Source of the DNA: Aquirhabdus sp.
GTDB lineage: Bacteria > Pseudomonadota > Gammaproteobacteria > Pseudomonadales > Moraxellaceae
DNA length: 64,000 bases
Reading direction: 5' to 3'
Assembly (NCBI GenBank): GCA_030150135.1
Contig: JASLGO010000049.1
Span: 23,880-87,879 of the forward strand
Under the pieces are notes generated by a model. It did not search any database. It was given only the letters and a program-made list of their open reading frames with translations, and was not told the origin of the DNA. A program made the position numbers and the translations under genes. The first letter of the stretch is position 1. Every line of letters begins with the position of its first letter. This document shows positions 17,088-25,158 of the stretch, piece after piece.

Positions 17088-18323
17088 ATGAATAAAATAA
17101 CTGATTTAAACCGCAAAACGCTGATGTTTCCGCTTGCGGTGGTTCTCTTTGAATTCTGTGTGTATATCGCCAACGATATGATTCAACCAGGCATGATTTC
17201 AGTGATTACTGATTTTCATGTCGGGACTGAATGGGTGGCGCGTTCACTGACGGCTTATCTGATTGGCGGAACGCTACTGACTTGGTTACTTGGACCTTTA
17301 TCTGATCGGTTGGGTCGGCGACCTGTTATGTTGTTTGGTGCGGTGATGTTTGCGGTGTCGTTGCTGCTGATTTTGTTTTCTTGGAATATTGAAACTTTTA
17401 TGCTCATGCGAATTGTGCAGGGCGTTGGGTTGTGTTACATCATGGCAGTTGGCTATGCAGCAATCCAAGAGGCGTTTGAGGAAAAAGCCGCGATTAAGGT
17501 GATGGCAATGATGGCAAATGTTGCTTTGCTTGCGCCGCTGATTGGGCCTGTTGCAGGTGCGGCGGTGATTTCGGTTTGGCCGTGGCAGGTGAGTTTTGTA
17601 TTGATTGCGGTGGTTGCGGTACTGAGCGTGGCTGGCTTGTATTTCAATATGCCTGAAACGCTTGTTGTGAATAAAGCTGAACCTAAACCGTCATTGTCGC
17701 TTAAAGCTGTTCTTGGAGATTATTGGGCGTTGTTGCAAGAAGCGCCTTTTGTCAAAGCTGCGATTTGTATGTCGTTATTTGGCGTGCCGTTGATTGTTTG
17801 GATTGGTTTGTCACCTGTGATTTTGATTAAAGATTCAGGCATGACGCCGATGGAATATGGTTTGTGTCAGTTGCCTGTGATTGGGGCGTTGATCATTGGC
17901 AATATCTTACTGATGAAAGTCACGGATAAATGGCCATTAGATCGTCCGATGAAGTTTTCGCCTGCGATTACGGTGTTGGGTTTATTGCTGATGTTGCCTG
18001 TGCTTTATTTTCCTCAGTCTATGGCGTTATTTATTATTTTGGGGATGAGCTGTTTTGCATTTGCGCAAGGGTTGGCGTTTGCGGTGACGTATCGCATCGT
18101 GATGACTGCGGCACCACATGGTGCAGGTGTGATGGGTGCTGCGGTTGGAATGCTATTGATGGCGGGCTATGCACTGGAGCTAGAGTTTGCGGCGTGGTTG
18201 TATCAGCGGTATTCGGCGACAGGTTTGTTTGTGATGTTGACGATTTTTGCTGTGCTTTATTTTATGTTGTTGCCGGGGGTGTTGAGAAGGGCGATGGCGC
18301 AGAGAGAAACTGAGGCAGGGTAA
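17088..18323 (+). CDS. mdfA: MdfA-type multidrug MFS transporter
   Basis: The 411-residue, 12-helix protein resembles E. coli MdfA over its length. Glu22 and Asp30 in the first helix (EFCVYIANDMIQPGM) correspond to the membrane acids of MdfA that couple proton entry to export of lipophilic cations and chloramphenicol. Motif A is GPLSDRLGRRPVM between helices 2 and 3, and motif C-like GPVAGAAVISVWPW lies in helix 5. It is ATG-started, and followed by a strong palindrome that can act as a terminator. No regulator is adjacent. Confidence 0.88.
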   Translation: MNKITDLNRKTLMFPLAVVLFEFCVYIANDMIQPGMISVITDFHVGTEWVARSLTAYLIGGTLLTWLLGPLSDRLGRRPVMLFGAVMFAVSLLLILFSWNIETFMLMRIVQGVGLCYIMAVGYAAIQEAFEEKAAIKVMAMMANVALLAPLIGPVAGAAVISVWPWQVSFVLIAVVAVLSVAGLYFNMPETLVVNKAEPKPSLSLKAVLGDYWALLQEAPFVKAAICMSLFGVPLIVWIGLSPVILIKDSGMTPMEYGLCQLPVIGALIIGNILLMKVTDKWPLDRPMKFSPAITVLGLLLMLPVLYFPQSMALFIILGMSCFAFAQGLAFAVTYRIVMTAAPHGAGVMGAAVGMLLMAGYALELEFAAWLYQRYSATGLFVMLTIFAVLYFMLLPGVLRRAMAQRETEAG

Positions 18324-18334
18324 TGCTTTGAAGT

Positions 18335-18424
18335 CTTCCCCTGAGGGGGAAGATTTAGATGGGGGTGCTTTTAGTTTCAAAAGTCAAAAGCGCCCCCATC
18401 CCGACCTTCCCCCTCAGGGGAAGG
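18335..18424. repeat. Nested palindromic intergenic repeat, copy D (90 bp)
   Basis: Two small palindromes, CTTCCCCTGAGGGGGAAG (18335-18352) and CCTTCCCCCTCAGGGGAAGG (18405-18424), are themselves arms of a larger hairpin that continues inward through TGGGGGTGCTTTT and AAAAGCGCCCCCA. It starts 12 bp after the mdfA stop. Base composition is far above its surroundings in G+C. It resembles the design of copies A-C, though with other bases, and may end mdfA transcription. Confidence 0.7.
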
Positions 18425-18580
18425 AGAAAGAATAGCTGGTTAATTCAATTGACTTCACCACTTAAACACCCTAACCTTCGCGGCGAGTAATTGAGCCGAC
18501 TCGTCTATTCTAATTCTGCGTAAAGCAGCCGAGGATCTTTGCTAGGGTAGGTGACTGCTACACTTAGACGATTAGAATGC
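18425..18580. other. Unassigned intergenic segment
   Basis: About 155 bp between the nested palindrome and the SDR terminator holds no ORF. It is richer in short stems than chance suggests: CGTCT-ATTCTAAT at 18502-18514 and AGACG-ATTAGAAT at 18566-18578 are inverted in each half but in swapped order. It could be a remnant of a repeat or a small RNA; nothing firm. Confidence 0.35.
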
Positions 18581-18612
18581 AAAAAAGCCGAACAGAAATG
18601 TTCGGCTTTTTT
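18581..18612. terminator. Bidirectional terminator downstream of the SDR gene
   Basis: AAAAAAGCCGAACA and TGTTCGGCTTTTTT form a near-perfect hairpin with A and T tracts on both sides. It lies 19 bp after the SDR stop on the minus strand. Confidence 0.9.
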
Positions 18613-18630
18613 GCGTTTGAACTTTGAAAA

Positions 18631-19506
18631 TTAAGACTTGTTCGCCAATTGTTTCGCTTGTTTTTTTGCAATTGCACGACTTTGCAGTTTAGTAACAGTG
18701 CCGAAAATCTTTTGATAGCCTTGTGGTAAAACACGTTGGATGGCATCAAGGAATTTAGCATCGTTACCGATCAATAGACGGCGCTGGTCATGACGGATAG
18801 CGTCAATAATTTGACGTGCAGCTTCTTCTGGTGGTGTGCGTAATAGCTTGTTGAATTCGGCAATACTCTTTTCTGCATTCATGCCCAAAGAGTTGACGCT
18901 ATCACTCATACGTGCAGCATTTGCAATATTTGTACGGATGCCACCTGGGTGTACGCAAGTTGAGCTTACGCCGCATTTTTGCATGTCGAGTTCTTGGCGA
19001 AGTGATTCAGTGAAGCCGCGAACCGCAAATTTACTCGCGTTATAAGCACTTTGTGTTGGTTGTGACGTGAGACCGAACAGACTAGAAATGTTGACGATAT
19101 GTCCTTCGCCTGCTTTCTTCAGCAGTGGCAAGAATTCTTTAGTGCCGTAGACCACACCCCAGAAGTTGATACCCATCATCCATTCAAGATCAGCGTAGCT
19201 CATGCCTTCAACGGTGCTACCCATTGCAACGCCCGCATTGTTGATGATGATGTTGACTTTGCCATGTTGTTTTTCTGCATCTTTGGCCCATGCAGAAACT
19301 TGTTCAAGTTTGGATACGTCAACTTTTTGGGTGGTGACTTTCACATTTGATGCTTTCACGAGATCAACTGTTGCTGCTAAGCCTTTTTCATTGACATCAG
19401 AAAGTGCAAGGTTGCAGCCTTCTTTAGCTAATAAAACTGCTAATTGTTGACCAATACCCGAACCAGCACCTGTAATTGCCGCAACTTTGCCTTTCAAAAC
19501 TTTCAT
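18631..19506 (-). CDS. Short-chain dehydrogenase/reductase (SDR)
   Basis: The 291-residue protein is a classical SDR: NADP-type dinucleotide motif GAGSGIG at about 13-19, NNAG near residue 89, catalytic Ser in VNISSLFG and Tyr/Lys in SAYNASK near 154-158, then PGGIRTN. The extra C-terminal 40 residues, basic and rich in Lys/Gln, are typical of lipid-metabolism SDRs in Acinetobacter and mycobacteria. The ATG at 19506 is set by GAGGA seven nucleotides upstream; a longer reading to 19581 would run through the promoter. It is divergent from a TetR regulator, and a perfect palindrome covers its -35 box, so repression by that protein is likely. Substrate is unknown. Confidence 0.9.
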   Translation of the reverse strand: MKVLKGKVAAITGAGSGIGQQLAVLLAKEGCNLALSDVNEKGLAATVDLVKASNVKVTTQKVDVSKLEQVSAWAKDAEKQHGKVNIIINNAGVAMGSTVEGMSYADLEWMMGINFWGVVYGTKEFLPLLKKAGEGHIVNISSLFGLTSQPTQSAYNASKFAVRGFTESLRQELDMQKCGVSSTCVHPGGIRTNIANAARMSDSVNSLGMNAEKSIAEFNKLLRTPPEEAARQIIDAIRHDQRRLLIGNDAKFLDAIQRVLPQGYQKIFGTVTKLQSRAIAKKQAKQLANKS

Positions 19507-19552
19507 TGTTAATTCCTCAAGGAACATCTTATGGGAGAGTAGTTCAGCCGCT

Positions 19553-19581
19553 ACTATAGTTTTGACAATGTGTGTTGTCAA
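19553..19581 (-). promoter_or_regulatory. SDR promoter overlapped by a TetR-type operator
   Basis: On the minus strand TTGACA (19576-19581) and TATAGT (19553-19558) are 17 bp apart, a near-consensus sigma70 promoter. The inverted repeat TTGACAA-N6-TTGTCAA at 19562-19581 covers the -35 box and most of the spacer, the usual place for a repressor to bind. Confidence 0.75.
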
Positions 19582-19783
19582 TATTAATATCTAACCCATA
19601 TTGGCATTTGTGCTCAAATTTAGTTTTTTTGGAAATTAAGATTGCCTGCGTGACCTTTTCATCACAAAGACCGCACATCTACACGCTCTAGGGATAATTT
19701 TTGCGTGATACAATGACTTAAGCATCAATAATATTCGACAACAACGATAGCGTGTTCCGTCGATAAAGATAAAGGGTTGGACT

Positions 19784-20560
19784 ATGGGAAGTGAAGCGGA
19801 AAGTGTAGTGCTTGAAAGTGAGATCATTGACGGAAATGATTTGACCGCGCAAGAAGCGTCAACTGATGCGAAGCCTGCTGGCGTTAAGCGTCGTAGTTTT
19901 AAAGGCATGAGCTTGGAGGTTCGTCAGGCGGAGCGTCGTGAGCGGTTGATGGAAGCAGGCTTGCAGGCCTACGGCACTTTGGGGTTTTTCTCAGTGACTG
20001 TGCGCGATGTATGTGTCGAAGCGAAGCTGACGGAACGTTATTTTTATGAATCTTTTAAAAATAGTGGTGCGTTGTTTGATGCGATTTATATGCGTTTAGT
20101 TGAGGATTTACAAAAGCATATTATGACTGCGGTGATGCAAGGTGCGCCTGATCCCAAACAAATGGTTCAGTTAGGATTGACGGCATTCTTTCAGCATTTA
20201 AGTGATGATCAGCGAGTCACGAGAATTTTGTTCATTGATGCGATTTTGGTTCATGAAAATGGAGGAAAGAGCATTCATAAAGCAGTGAAACGTTTTGATT
20301 TGATGACTCAATCTTTTATTACCTTGATGATTCCTCAAGCTCAAGAAAATATGGCAATGATTTCTTTAATTTCAACAGGTTTGACGGGTTATGTTTCTCA
20401 TCTGTCGACACGCTGGGCAATCAGTGGATTTAAGGAGTCTGTGGATGAGTTAATGGCAGCATGTATGGTGTTGTATGAGGCGTTACTTTCACATTTTCAG
20501 GCTACAGGCTTTAGTGAAAAAGGAGCGTCACTGATCAAGTCAGCTCCAAAAGAGTCATGA
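19784..20560 (+). CDS. TetR-family transcriptional regulator
   Basis: The 258-residue protein has a TetR helix-turn-helix after an unusually long, acidic N-terminal arm of about 45 residues; the HTH region is GFFSVTVRDVCVEAKLTERYFYESFKN at about residues 66-92. The C-terminal ligand domain has no recognisable specificity. It is divergent from the SDR gene and the shared promoter region holds a clean palindrome, so it most likely represses that gene and perhaps itself. A matching palindrome in front of the tandem esterases makes them candidate members of the same regulon. AAAGGG precedes the ATG. Confidence 0.88.
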   Translation: MGSEAESVVLESEIIDGNDLTAQEASTDAKPAGVKRRSFKGMSLEVRQAERRERLMEAGLQAYGTLGFFSVTVRDVCVEAKLTERYFYESFKNSGALFDAIYMRLVEDLQKHIMTAVMQGAPDPKQMVQLGLTAFFQHLSDDQRVTRILFIDAILVHENGGKSIHKAVKRFDLMTQSFITLMIPQAQENMAMISLISTGLTGYVSHLSTRWAISGFKESVDELMAACMVLYEALLSHFQATGFSEKGASLIKSAPKES

Positions 20561-20594
20561 ATGTCAATTGAGATGAGTGAGTTAAATCATTGAT

Positions 20595-21767
20595 CTACAC
20601 GATTGATGCTTTGCGAATGTGTCTGATGGCAAGTGCTGAAAGTCCAGCGACCAATCCCCAAAATGCAGCACCTAATCCAAAGAGTGTGATGTTCGAAGCG
20701 GTGACTAAAAAGGTGATCAACGCAGCTTCACGCTCTGATTCTTGAGTGAGCGCAGTTGCTAAACCATTTCCAATGGTCCCAAACAGTGCCAATCCAGCAA
20801 TGGTCAATATGAGCTCTTTTGGAAAAGCTAAAAATAATGATGTGATTGTTGCGCCAAATATGCCGATTAGACAATAAAAGAATCCTGCAGTGATTGCCGC
20901 GGTGTAGCGTTTTTTGGGATTTTCATGTGCTTCACGACCTGTACAAATTGCAGCAGTGATTGCAGCTAAATTTAAGGCATAGCCTCCAAATGGTGCTAGT
21001 GCAGCGTTTGCTGTACCAATCCAACCAATCACGGGAGATAGAGGAACGTTGTAGCCAGAGCCACGAAGTACAGAAACTCCAGGAATGTTTTGTGATGCCA
21101 TGGTGACGATAAATAATGGAATCGCAATAGCGAGTGAGCCCGTGCTCAATACAGGTGTTGTCCAAAGTGGTTTTGCGAATTGGAATTGCATGAGATTGAA
21201 TGTCAATTGCTGAGAGATCGCTGCGTAAGCAATGCCAAATGCTAGTGTGACGATTACTGCATAACGTGGTGAAAGACGTCGCATCACTAAGTACAGTATG
21301 AACATACCTAACACCATCGCAAGTTGGGTTTGCATGGCGACAAAGACATTCATACCAAATTTGAGAAGTACGCCTGCGAGCATAGCTGACGCAAGTGAGA
21401 TGGGGATTTTGCGCATAGCGCGCTCAAACACGCCAGAGAAGCCTGTTAGCATAATAAGCCCCGCTGAAATGATAAATCCACCTACGGCTTCAGCCAATGA
21501 TAAGCCTGTGCTACTGCCGATCAAAAGCGCAGCACCTGGTGTAGACCATGCGGTGACGATCGGCATACGGTAATAAAGTGATAATCCAAGTGTGGTCAAA
21601 CCCATGCCTAGGCCAAGTGCCCAAATCCATGATGCGATTTCTGCGGGTGATGCACCGAGAGATTGCGCTGCCTGAAAGATCAAGACGCCTGAACTGGTGA
21701 AGCCCACTAAGACGGTGACGAAACCTGCGACGATTGTAGAAATAGAAAAATCTTGGAGTATACGCAT
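20595..21767 (-). CDS. benE: BenE-family benzoate/proton symporter-like transporter
   Basis: The 390-residue membrane protein with about 12 helices matches the BenE family: TVLVGFTSSGVLIFQAAQSLGAS near the start, RMPIVTAWSTPGAALL, and SQNIPGVSVLRGSGYNVP near residue 240. Members take up benzoate with protons. No ben or cat catabolic genes are nearby, so the substrate may differ from benzoate. The gene is 100 bp downstream of the Fsr-type transporter on the same strand, with a hairpin between them. Confidence 0.85.
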   Translation of the reverse strand: MRILQDFSISTIVAGFVTVLVGFTSSGVLIFQAAQSLGASPAEIASWIWALGLGMGLTTLGLSLYYRMPIVTAWSTPGAALLIGSSTGLSLAEAVGGFIISAGLIMLTGFSGVFERAMRKIPISLASAMLAGVLLKFGMNVFVAMQTQLAMVLGMFILYLVMRRLSPRYAVIVTLAFGIAYAAISQQLTFNLMQFQFAKPLWTTPVLSTGSLAIAIPLFIVTMASQNIPGVSVLRGSGYNVPLSPVIGWIGTANAALAPFGGYALNLAAITAAICTGREAHENPKKRYTAAITAGFFYCLIGIFGATITSLFLAFPKELILTIAGLALFGTIGNGLATALTQESEREAALITFLVTASNITLFGLGAAFWGLVAGLSALAIRHIRKASIV

Positions 21768-21819
21768 CGTATGGAGTCTTTTTTATGTGGTATGAAATCG
21801 CCCTAAAAATACTAGAAAT

Positions 21820-21855
21820 AGCCTGCTATTTCCATGAATAACAGGCTGTCTTTTT
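21820..21855. terminator. Terminator-like hairpin between fsr and benE
   Basis: AGCCTGCTATT pairs with AATAACAGGCT (one mismatch). On the plus strand GTCTTTTT follows; on the minus strand a T-rich stretch follows less directly. It probably separates the two transporter transcripts. Confidence 0.55.
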
Positions 21856-21867
21856 GGGGAGAGTGAT

Positions 21868-23097
21868 CTAGGTTTTGGACTTGGCTTGGTGCATATTGGG
21901 CAGGAATATTGCCAATAATCCGAGCAATGGTAAGAACGCACAGAGATGATAGACATAGCCAATGCCATACATATCTGCAAATTGACCCAGTACGGCTGCA
22001 CCAATCCCACCCATGCCAAAGGCAAAACCGAAGAACAATCCAGATACCATACCAACTTTGTTCGGCATCACTTCCTGAGCAAACACGACAATCGCAGGGA
22101 AAGCCGATGCTAATGTAAAGCCAATGATGACACTTAAAATACTCGTCCACATCAGATCAACATAAGGCAGCGCAAGTGTAAATGGTGCGATCCCTAAAAT
22201 AGAAAACCAGATCACCTGCTTACGTCCGATGCGATCCCCAATTGGACCACCCAAGATTGTTCCAGCGGCGACAGCGCCCAAGAAAATAAACAAATATACC
22301 TGTGCCGATTGAATCGATAAGTGGAATTTATCCATCAAATAAAACGTGTAATAACTGGTCAGACTGGTCAAATAAAAGTATTTGGAAAACACTAAAAACA
22401 TGAGTACTGTCATCGCCATGATCACTTGGCGCTGGGATAATGCATTCGGTTGCGTAGGCACTTTGGGTTTTGCTGCCATCATTCGTTGTTGGTCTTTATA
22501 CCAGCCACCAATTTTCCACAGCACAGTAATGCCCGTGAGCGCGGCAAGGGCAAACCATGCTGTACTATTCTGTCCATGCGGAACAATAAAAATAGCCGCA
22601 AGTAACGGTCCTATCGCACTGCCAACATTACCACCCACTTGGAAAATAGATTGCGCTAAACCATGCTTTCCGCCTGATGCGAGACGTGCGACGCGTGAAG
22701 ATTCAGGATGAAAAATCGATGAGCCTGTTCCCATGAATAACGCTGCAACGAGCAGCATGGCGTAATTCTGTGCAAAGGCAAGCAGAATGATTCCTGTCAT
22801 TGTGGAAGTCATCCCAAAGACCAGAGAATAGGGTTTTGGATGCTTGTCCGTATATGAGCCGACAATTGGCTGTAATAACGAAGCAGTGACTTGATAGGTA
22901 AACGTCACTAAACCAATTTGCGCAAAAGTTAAGTTGAAGCCGCCTTTGAGAATCGGGTAAATGGCGAGCAGCAGAGATTGCAGCATATCATTGATAAAAT
23001 GACTAAAACTAATCGCACCCAGCACACGAAAGCGTGTGGTTTCACTGGTGGTGTTTGCTGGTGGAGTTTTCATCTGTGCAGTGTCTACTGATTCCAT
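21868..23097 (-). CDS. fsr: Fsr-type (fosmidomycin resistance) MFS transporter
   Basis: The 409-residue MFS protein has the Fsr N terminus: SFSHFINDMLQSLLLAIYPILKGGFNLTFAQIGL, then PIVGSYTDKHPKPYSL as motif A and GTGSSIFHPESSRVARLASGGKHG, a stretch characteristic of Fsr. It should export small anionic drugs such as fosmidomycin by proton antiport. The ATG at 23097 has GAGG five nucleotides upstream and is preferred to the upstream start at 23133. It is divergent from an AraC-type regulator. Confidence 0.9.
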   Translation of the reverse strand: MESVDTAQMKTPPANTTSETTRFRVLGAISFSHFINDMLQSLLLAIYPILKGGFNLTFAQIGLVTFTYQVTASLLQPIVGSYTDKHPKPYSLVFGMTSTMTGIILLAFAQNYAMLLVAALFMGTGSSIFHPESSRVARLASGGKHGLAQSIFQVGGNVGSAIGPLLAAIFIVPHGQNSTAWFALAALTGITVLWKIGGWYKDQQRMMAAKPKVPTQPNALSQRQVIMAMTVLMFLVFSKYFYLTSLTSYYTFYLMDKFHLSIQSAQVYLFIFLGAVAAGTILGGPIGDRIGRKQVIWFSILGIAPFTLALPYVDLMWTSILSVIIGFTLASAFPAIVVFAQEVMPNKVGMVSGLFFGFAFGMGGIGAAVLGQFADMYGIGYVYHLCAFLPLLGLLAIFLPNMHQAKSKT

Positions 23098-23136
23098 AAC
23101 AACCTCGTTTGTCAGTGAGTGACAACATATCAATTG

Positions 23137-23154
23137 AAGATCAATGTCGATCTT
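23137..23154. promoter_or_regulatory. Candidate operator between fsr and araC-type gene
   Basis: AAGATC and GATCTT form an inverted repeat around six bases in the short divergent region. Whether the AraC-type protein uses it is inferred from position only. Confidence 0.4.
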
Positions 23155-23271
23155 ATGGGCTGATCATACGCCACAATGAAACGACATTCCTGCGAGAATA
23201 TGGCAATATATATCGTAAAAGTGACATGATTTTTATGTGTTGAAAATGCACGATGTTGATGGAGTCATACG

Positions 23272-24063
23272 ATGTCTCTCTCGAAACAAAAAACAAGCCA
23301 TGAATGTTTGCACTACACCCAGTTTGATCAGCGTGATATGCCTGTGACTGCATTGGCTAAAAATTATGCGCATGGTCATACGACGGGAAGGCATTCACAT
23401 CCGCATGCACAGCTGATTTATGCGGTGCGCGGCGTGATGCTCGTTGGAACTGATCAAGGGCAATGGATAGTGCCTCCTTCGCGTGGAATTTGGATGCCAG
23501 CACATATCGAGCATTGGGTACGGATGATCGGCGAGGTGCATATGCGCACCGCATACATTCGCCCAGACGCCGCACCTGATTTGTTGACGTCCTGTCGTGT
23601 TGTGGGCGTAACAGCCTTATTGCGTGAATTATTGCTTGCCGCGATCGATGTCGAGCATCCTTATACAGTGGGTACGCGAGATGGGCATTTGATGCAGTTG
23701 TTGCTCGATGAAATTAAAAGTGTTCAGCCGTTTTCGTTGCAACTCCCCAATCCTCACGATTCTCGTTTGATGCAGATTACTCAGACGTTGAGTCAGAATC
23801 CTGAAGACAATACCACGGTTGAAATGTGGGCGGAGCGATTAAGCATCACCCCAAAAACAATTCATCGTTTGTTTTTGAAAGAAACAGGCATGACCTTTGG
23901 GCAATGGCGACAACAAGCGCGATTGTTGACTGCATTGGAGAAGCTGGCGCAAGGAGAAAAAGTACTGAGTGTGGCACTTGGACTTGGATATAACAGCCCC
24001 AGTGCTTTTGCAACGATGTTCAAGCGGCAGTTTGGTGTATCACCCAGTCGATTTTTTGATTAG
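23272..24063 (+). CDS. AraC-family transcriptional regulator
   Basis: The 263-residue protein has an N-terminal cupin sensor domain (HSHPHAQLIYAVRGVMLV near residues 41-60 and PPSRGIWMPAHIEHWV near 68-83) and a C-terminal double HTH, with the second helix-turn-helix marked by VALGLGYNSPSAFATMFKRQFGVSPSRFF. GGAGTCATACG precedes the ATG. It is divergent from the Fsr-type exporter and is the likely activator of that gene in response to a small ligand. Confidence 0.9.
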   Translation: MSLSKQKTSHECLHYTQFDQRDMPVTALAKNYAHGHTTGRHSHPHAQLIYAVRGVMLVGTDQGQWIVPPSRGIWMPAHIEHWVRMIGEVHMRTAYIRPDAAPDLLTSCRVVGVTALLRELLLAAIDVEHPYTVGTRDGHLMQLLLDEIKSVQPFSLQLPNPHDSRLMQITQTLSQNPEDNTTVEMWAERLSITPKTIHRLFLKETGMTFGQWRQQARLLTALEKLAQGEKVLSVALGLGYNSPSAFATMFKRQFGVSPSRFFD

Positions 24064-24142
24064 CAGCGTCTTTTATTTAATGTCTGCGAACCATTTACTC
24101 AATATGAGTCATATTGAGTGGTTGGCTGGCGATGATTTAATT

Positions 24143-25135
24143 TCAGGTAGTTTTATATTTCAATGTTGCTTCAGGGTCGCAGAGTTTTCTAAGCATATTT
24201 AATGGCATATTGCTTTGAGCCGCGAGATTACTGAAATCAGTATAAAGTTGTAAAACTTCTTCATCTGCGTGATCCGCATGACCTTTCAGCATGAGGTGTA
24301 CCAGCTTAAATCGAAATAAGACAAATAAGGTCAACTGAATAAAAAACTTAGGTACGAGTAGATCTAATAAACGTAAATTAAATGGTGTTGGTGTGATATG
24401 GGCTTGATGGAGCAGTTGAAAACCCTCAACGATGGCACCTGCAATGATGTTGCTATCCGACCAACTCAGTGTGAAAGATTGGTTCATCTTGAGTTTGCGT
24501 ACACCATTAGCGATCAAGGGAAGCATTAACGCGCTATGTGTTTTTAACCATGCCTCCATGTGCTCAACACCTTTTGAAGCAATCCCTGCTTGATTAAATA
24601 AGTCGACTAAAGCTTGTCTGGTGGCAATGATTTGGCGAGAAGAGGTTGGTTGAATATTGCCAATGGTCGTGATTTGAAGAAAACTTAATGCACGCGGTAA
24701 AATGAAATGATGGGAAACACCCGAATCAGGATCGAATCCAGCGAGCATAGCTGGAAATGCCCAAAATAAGCGTTCGCCAAACTTTTGACGTAAATCTGAA
24801 AAGTCCCCCGCGTAATTAAACATGCATACAATTTTGGAGCAGGGATGCGCTTCTAAAGCAGGCAATAATGTGCCGAGATGGTGTCGCTGAACAGTGAGAA
24901 TAATAACATCGGCAGGCATGCTCTGTAATAATTCAGGTACAACATCTACTTTAAAATGTTGTGTTTTTATCTTCGCGAATGGATTTAATGAGAGTTTTTT
25001 AAACAGCATTCCTTGTTGCTGTAATTGAATGAAACGCTTGTTGCGTGCAACAATTTTGACATCATGCCCTGCTTCAAGTAATTGGCTAGCAACTGCACCT
25101 CCAATACTTCCAGCACCAATAATGATAATGTTCAT
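24143..25135 (-). CDS. Ketopantoate reductase (PanE/ApbA)-like dehydrogenase
   Basis: The 330-residue protein has an N-terminal Rossmann fold, MNIIIIGAGSIGGAVASQLLEAGHDVKIVAR, typical of the PanE/ApbA family, and a helical C-terminal domain. The middle region (VIILTVQRHHLGTLLPAL) fits the family, but the canonical PanE Lys/Asn motif is not clear, and the C-terminal part is longer. It is therefore more likely a related NAD(P)H reductase than the pantothenate-pathway enzyme. It is 23 bp downstream of a secreted esterase on the same strand, so they are probably co-transcribed. Confidence 0.75.
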   Translation of the reverse strand: MNIIIIGAGSIGGAVASQLLEAGHDVKIVARNKRFIQLQQQGMLFKKLSLNPFAKIKTQHFKVDVVPELLQSMPADVIILTVQRHHLGTLLPALEAHPCSKIVCMFNYAGDFSDLRQKFGERLFWAFPAMLAGFDPDSGVSHHFILPRALSFLQITTIGNIQPTSSRQIIATRQALVDLFNQAGIASKGVEHMEAWLKTHSALMLPLIANGVRKLKMNQSFTLSWSDSNIIAGAIVEGFQLLHQAHITPTPFNLRLLDLLVPKFFIQLTLFVLFRFKLVHLMLKGHADHADEEVLQLYTDFSNLAAQSNMPLNMLRKLCDPEATLKYKTT

Positions 25136-25158
25136 ATATTTTTCCTTTGTCTATAAAA

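Noticed and set aside
18425..18580. A tRNA or tRNA fragment in the unassigned segment
   Set aside because: No cloverleaf could be drawn: there is no T-loop GTTCRANNC box and no acceptor pairing.
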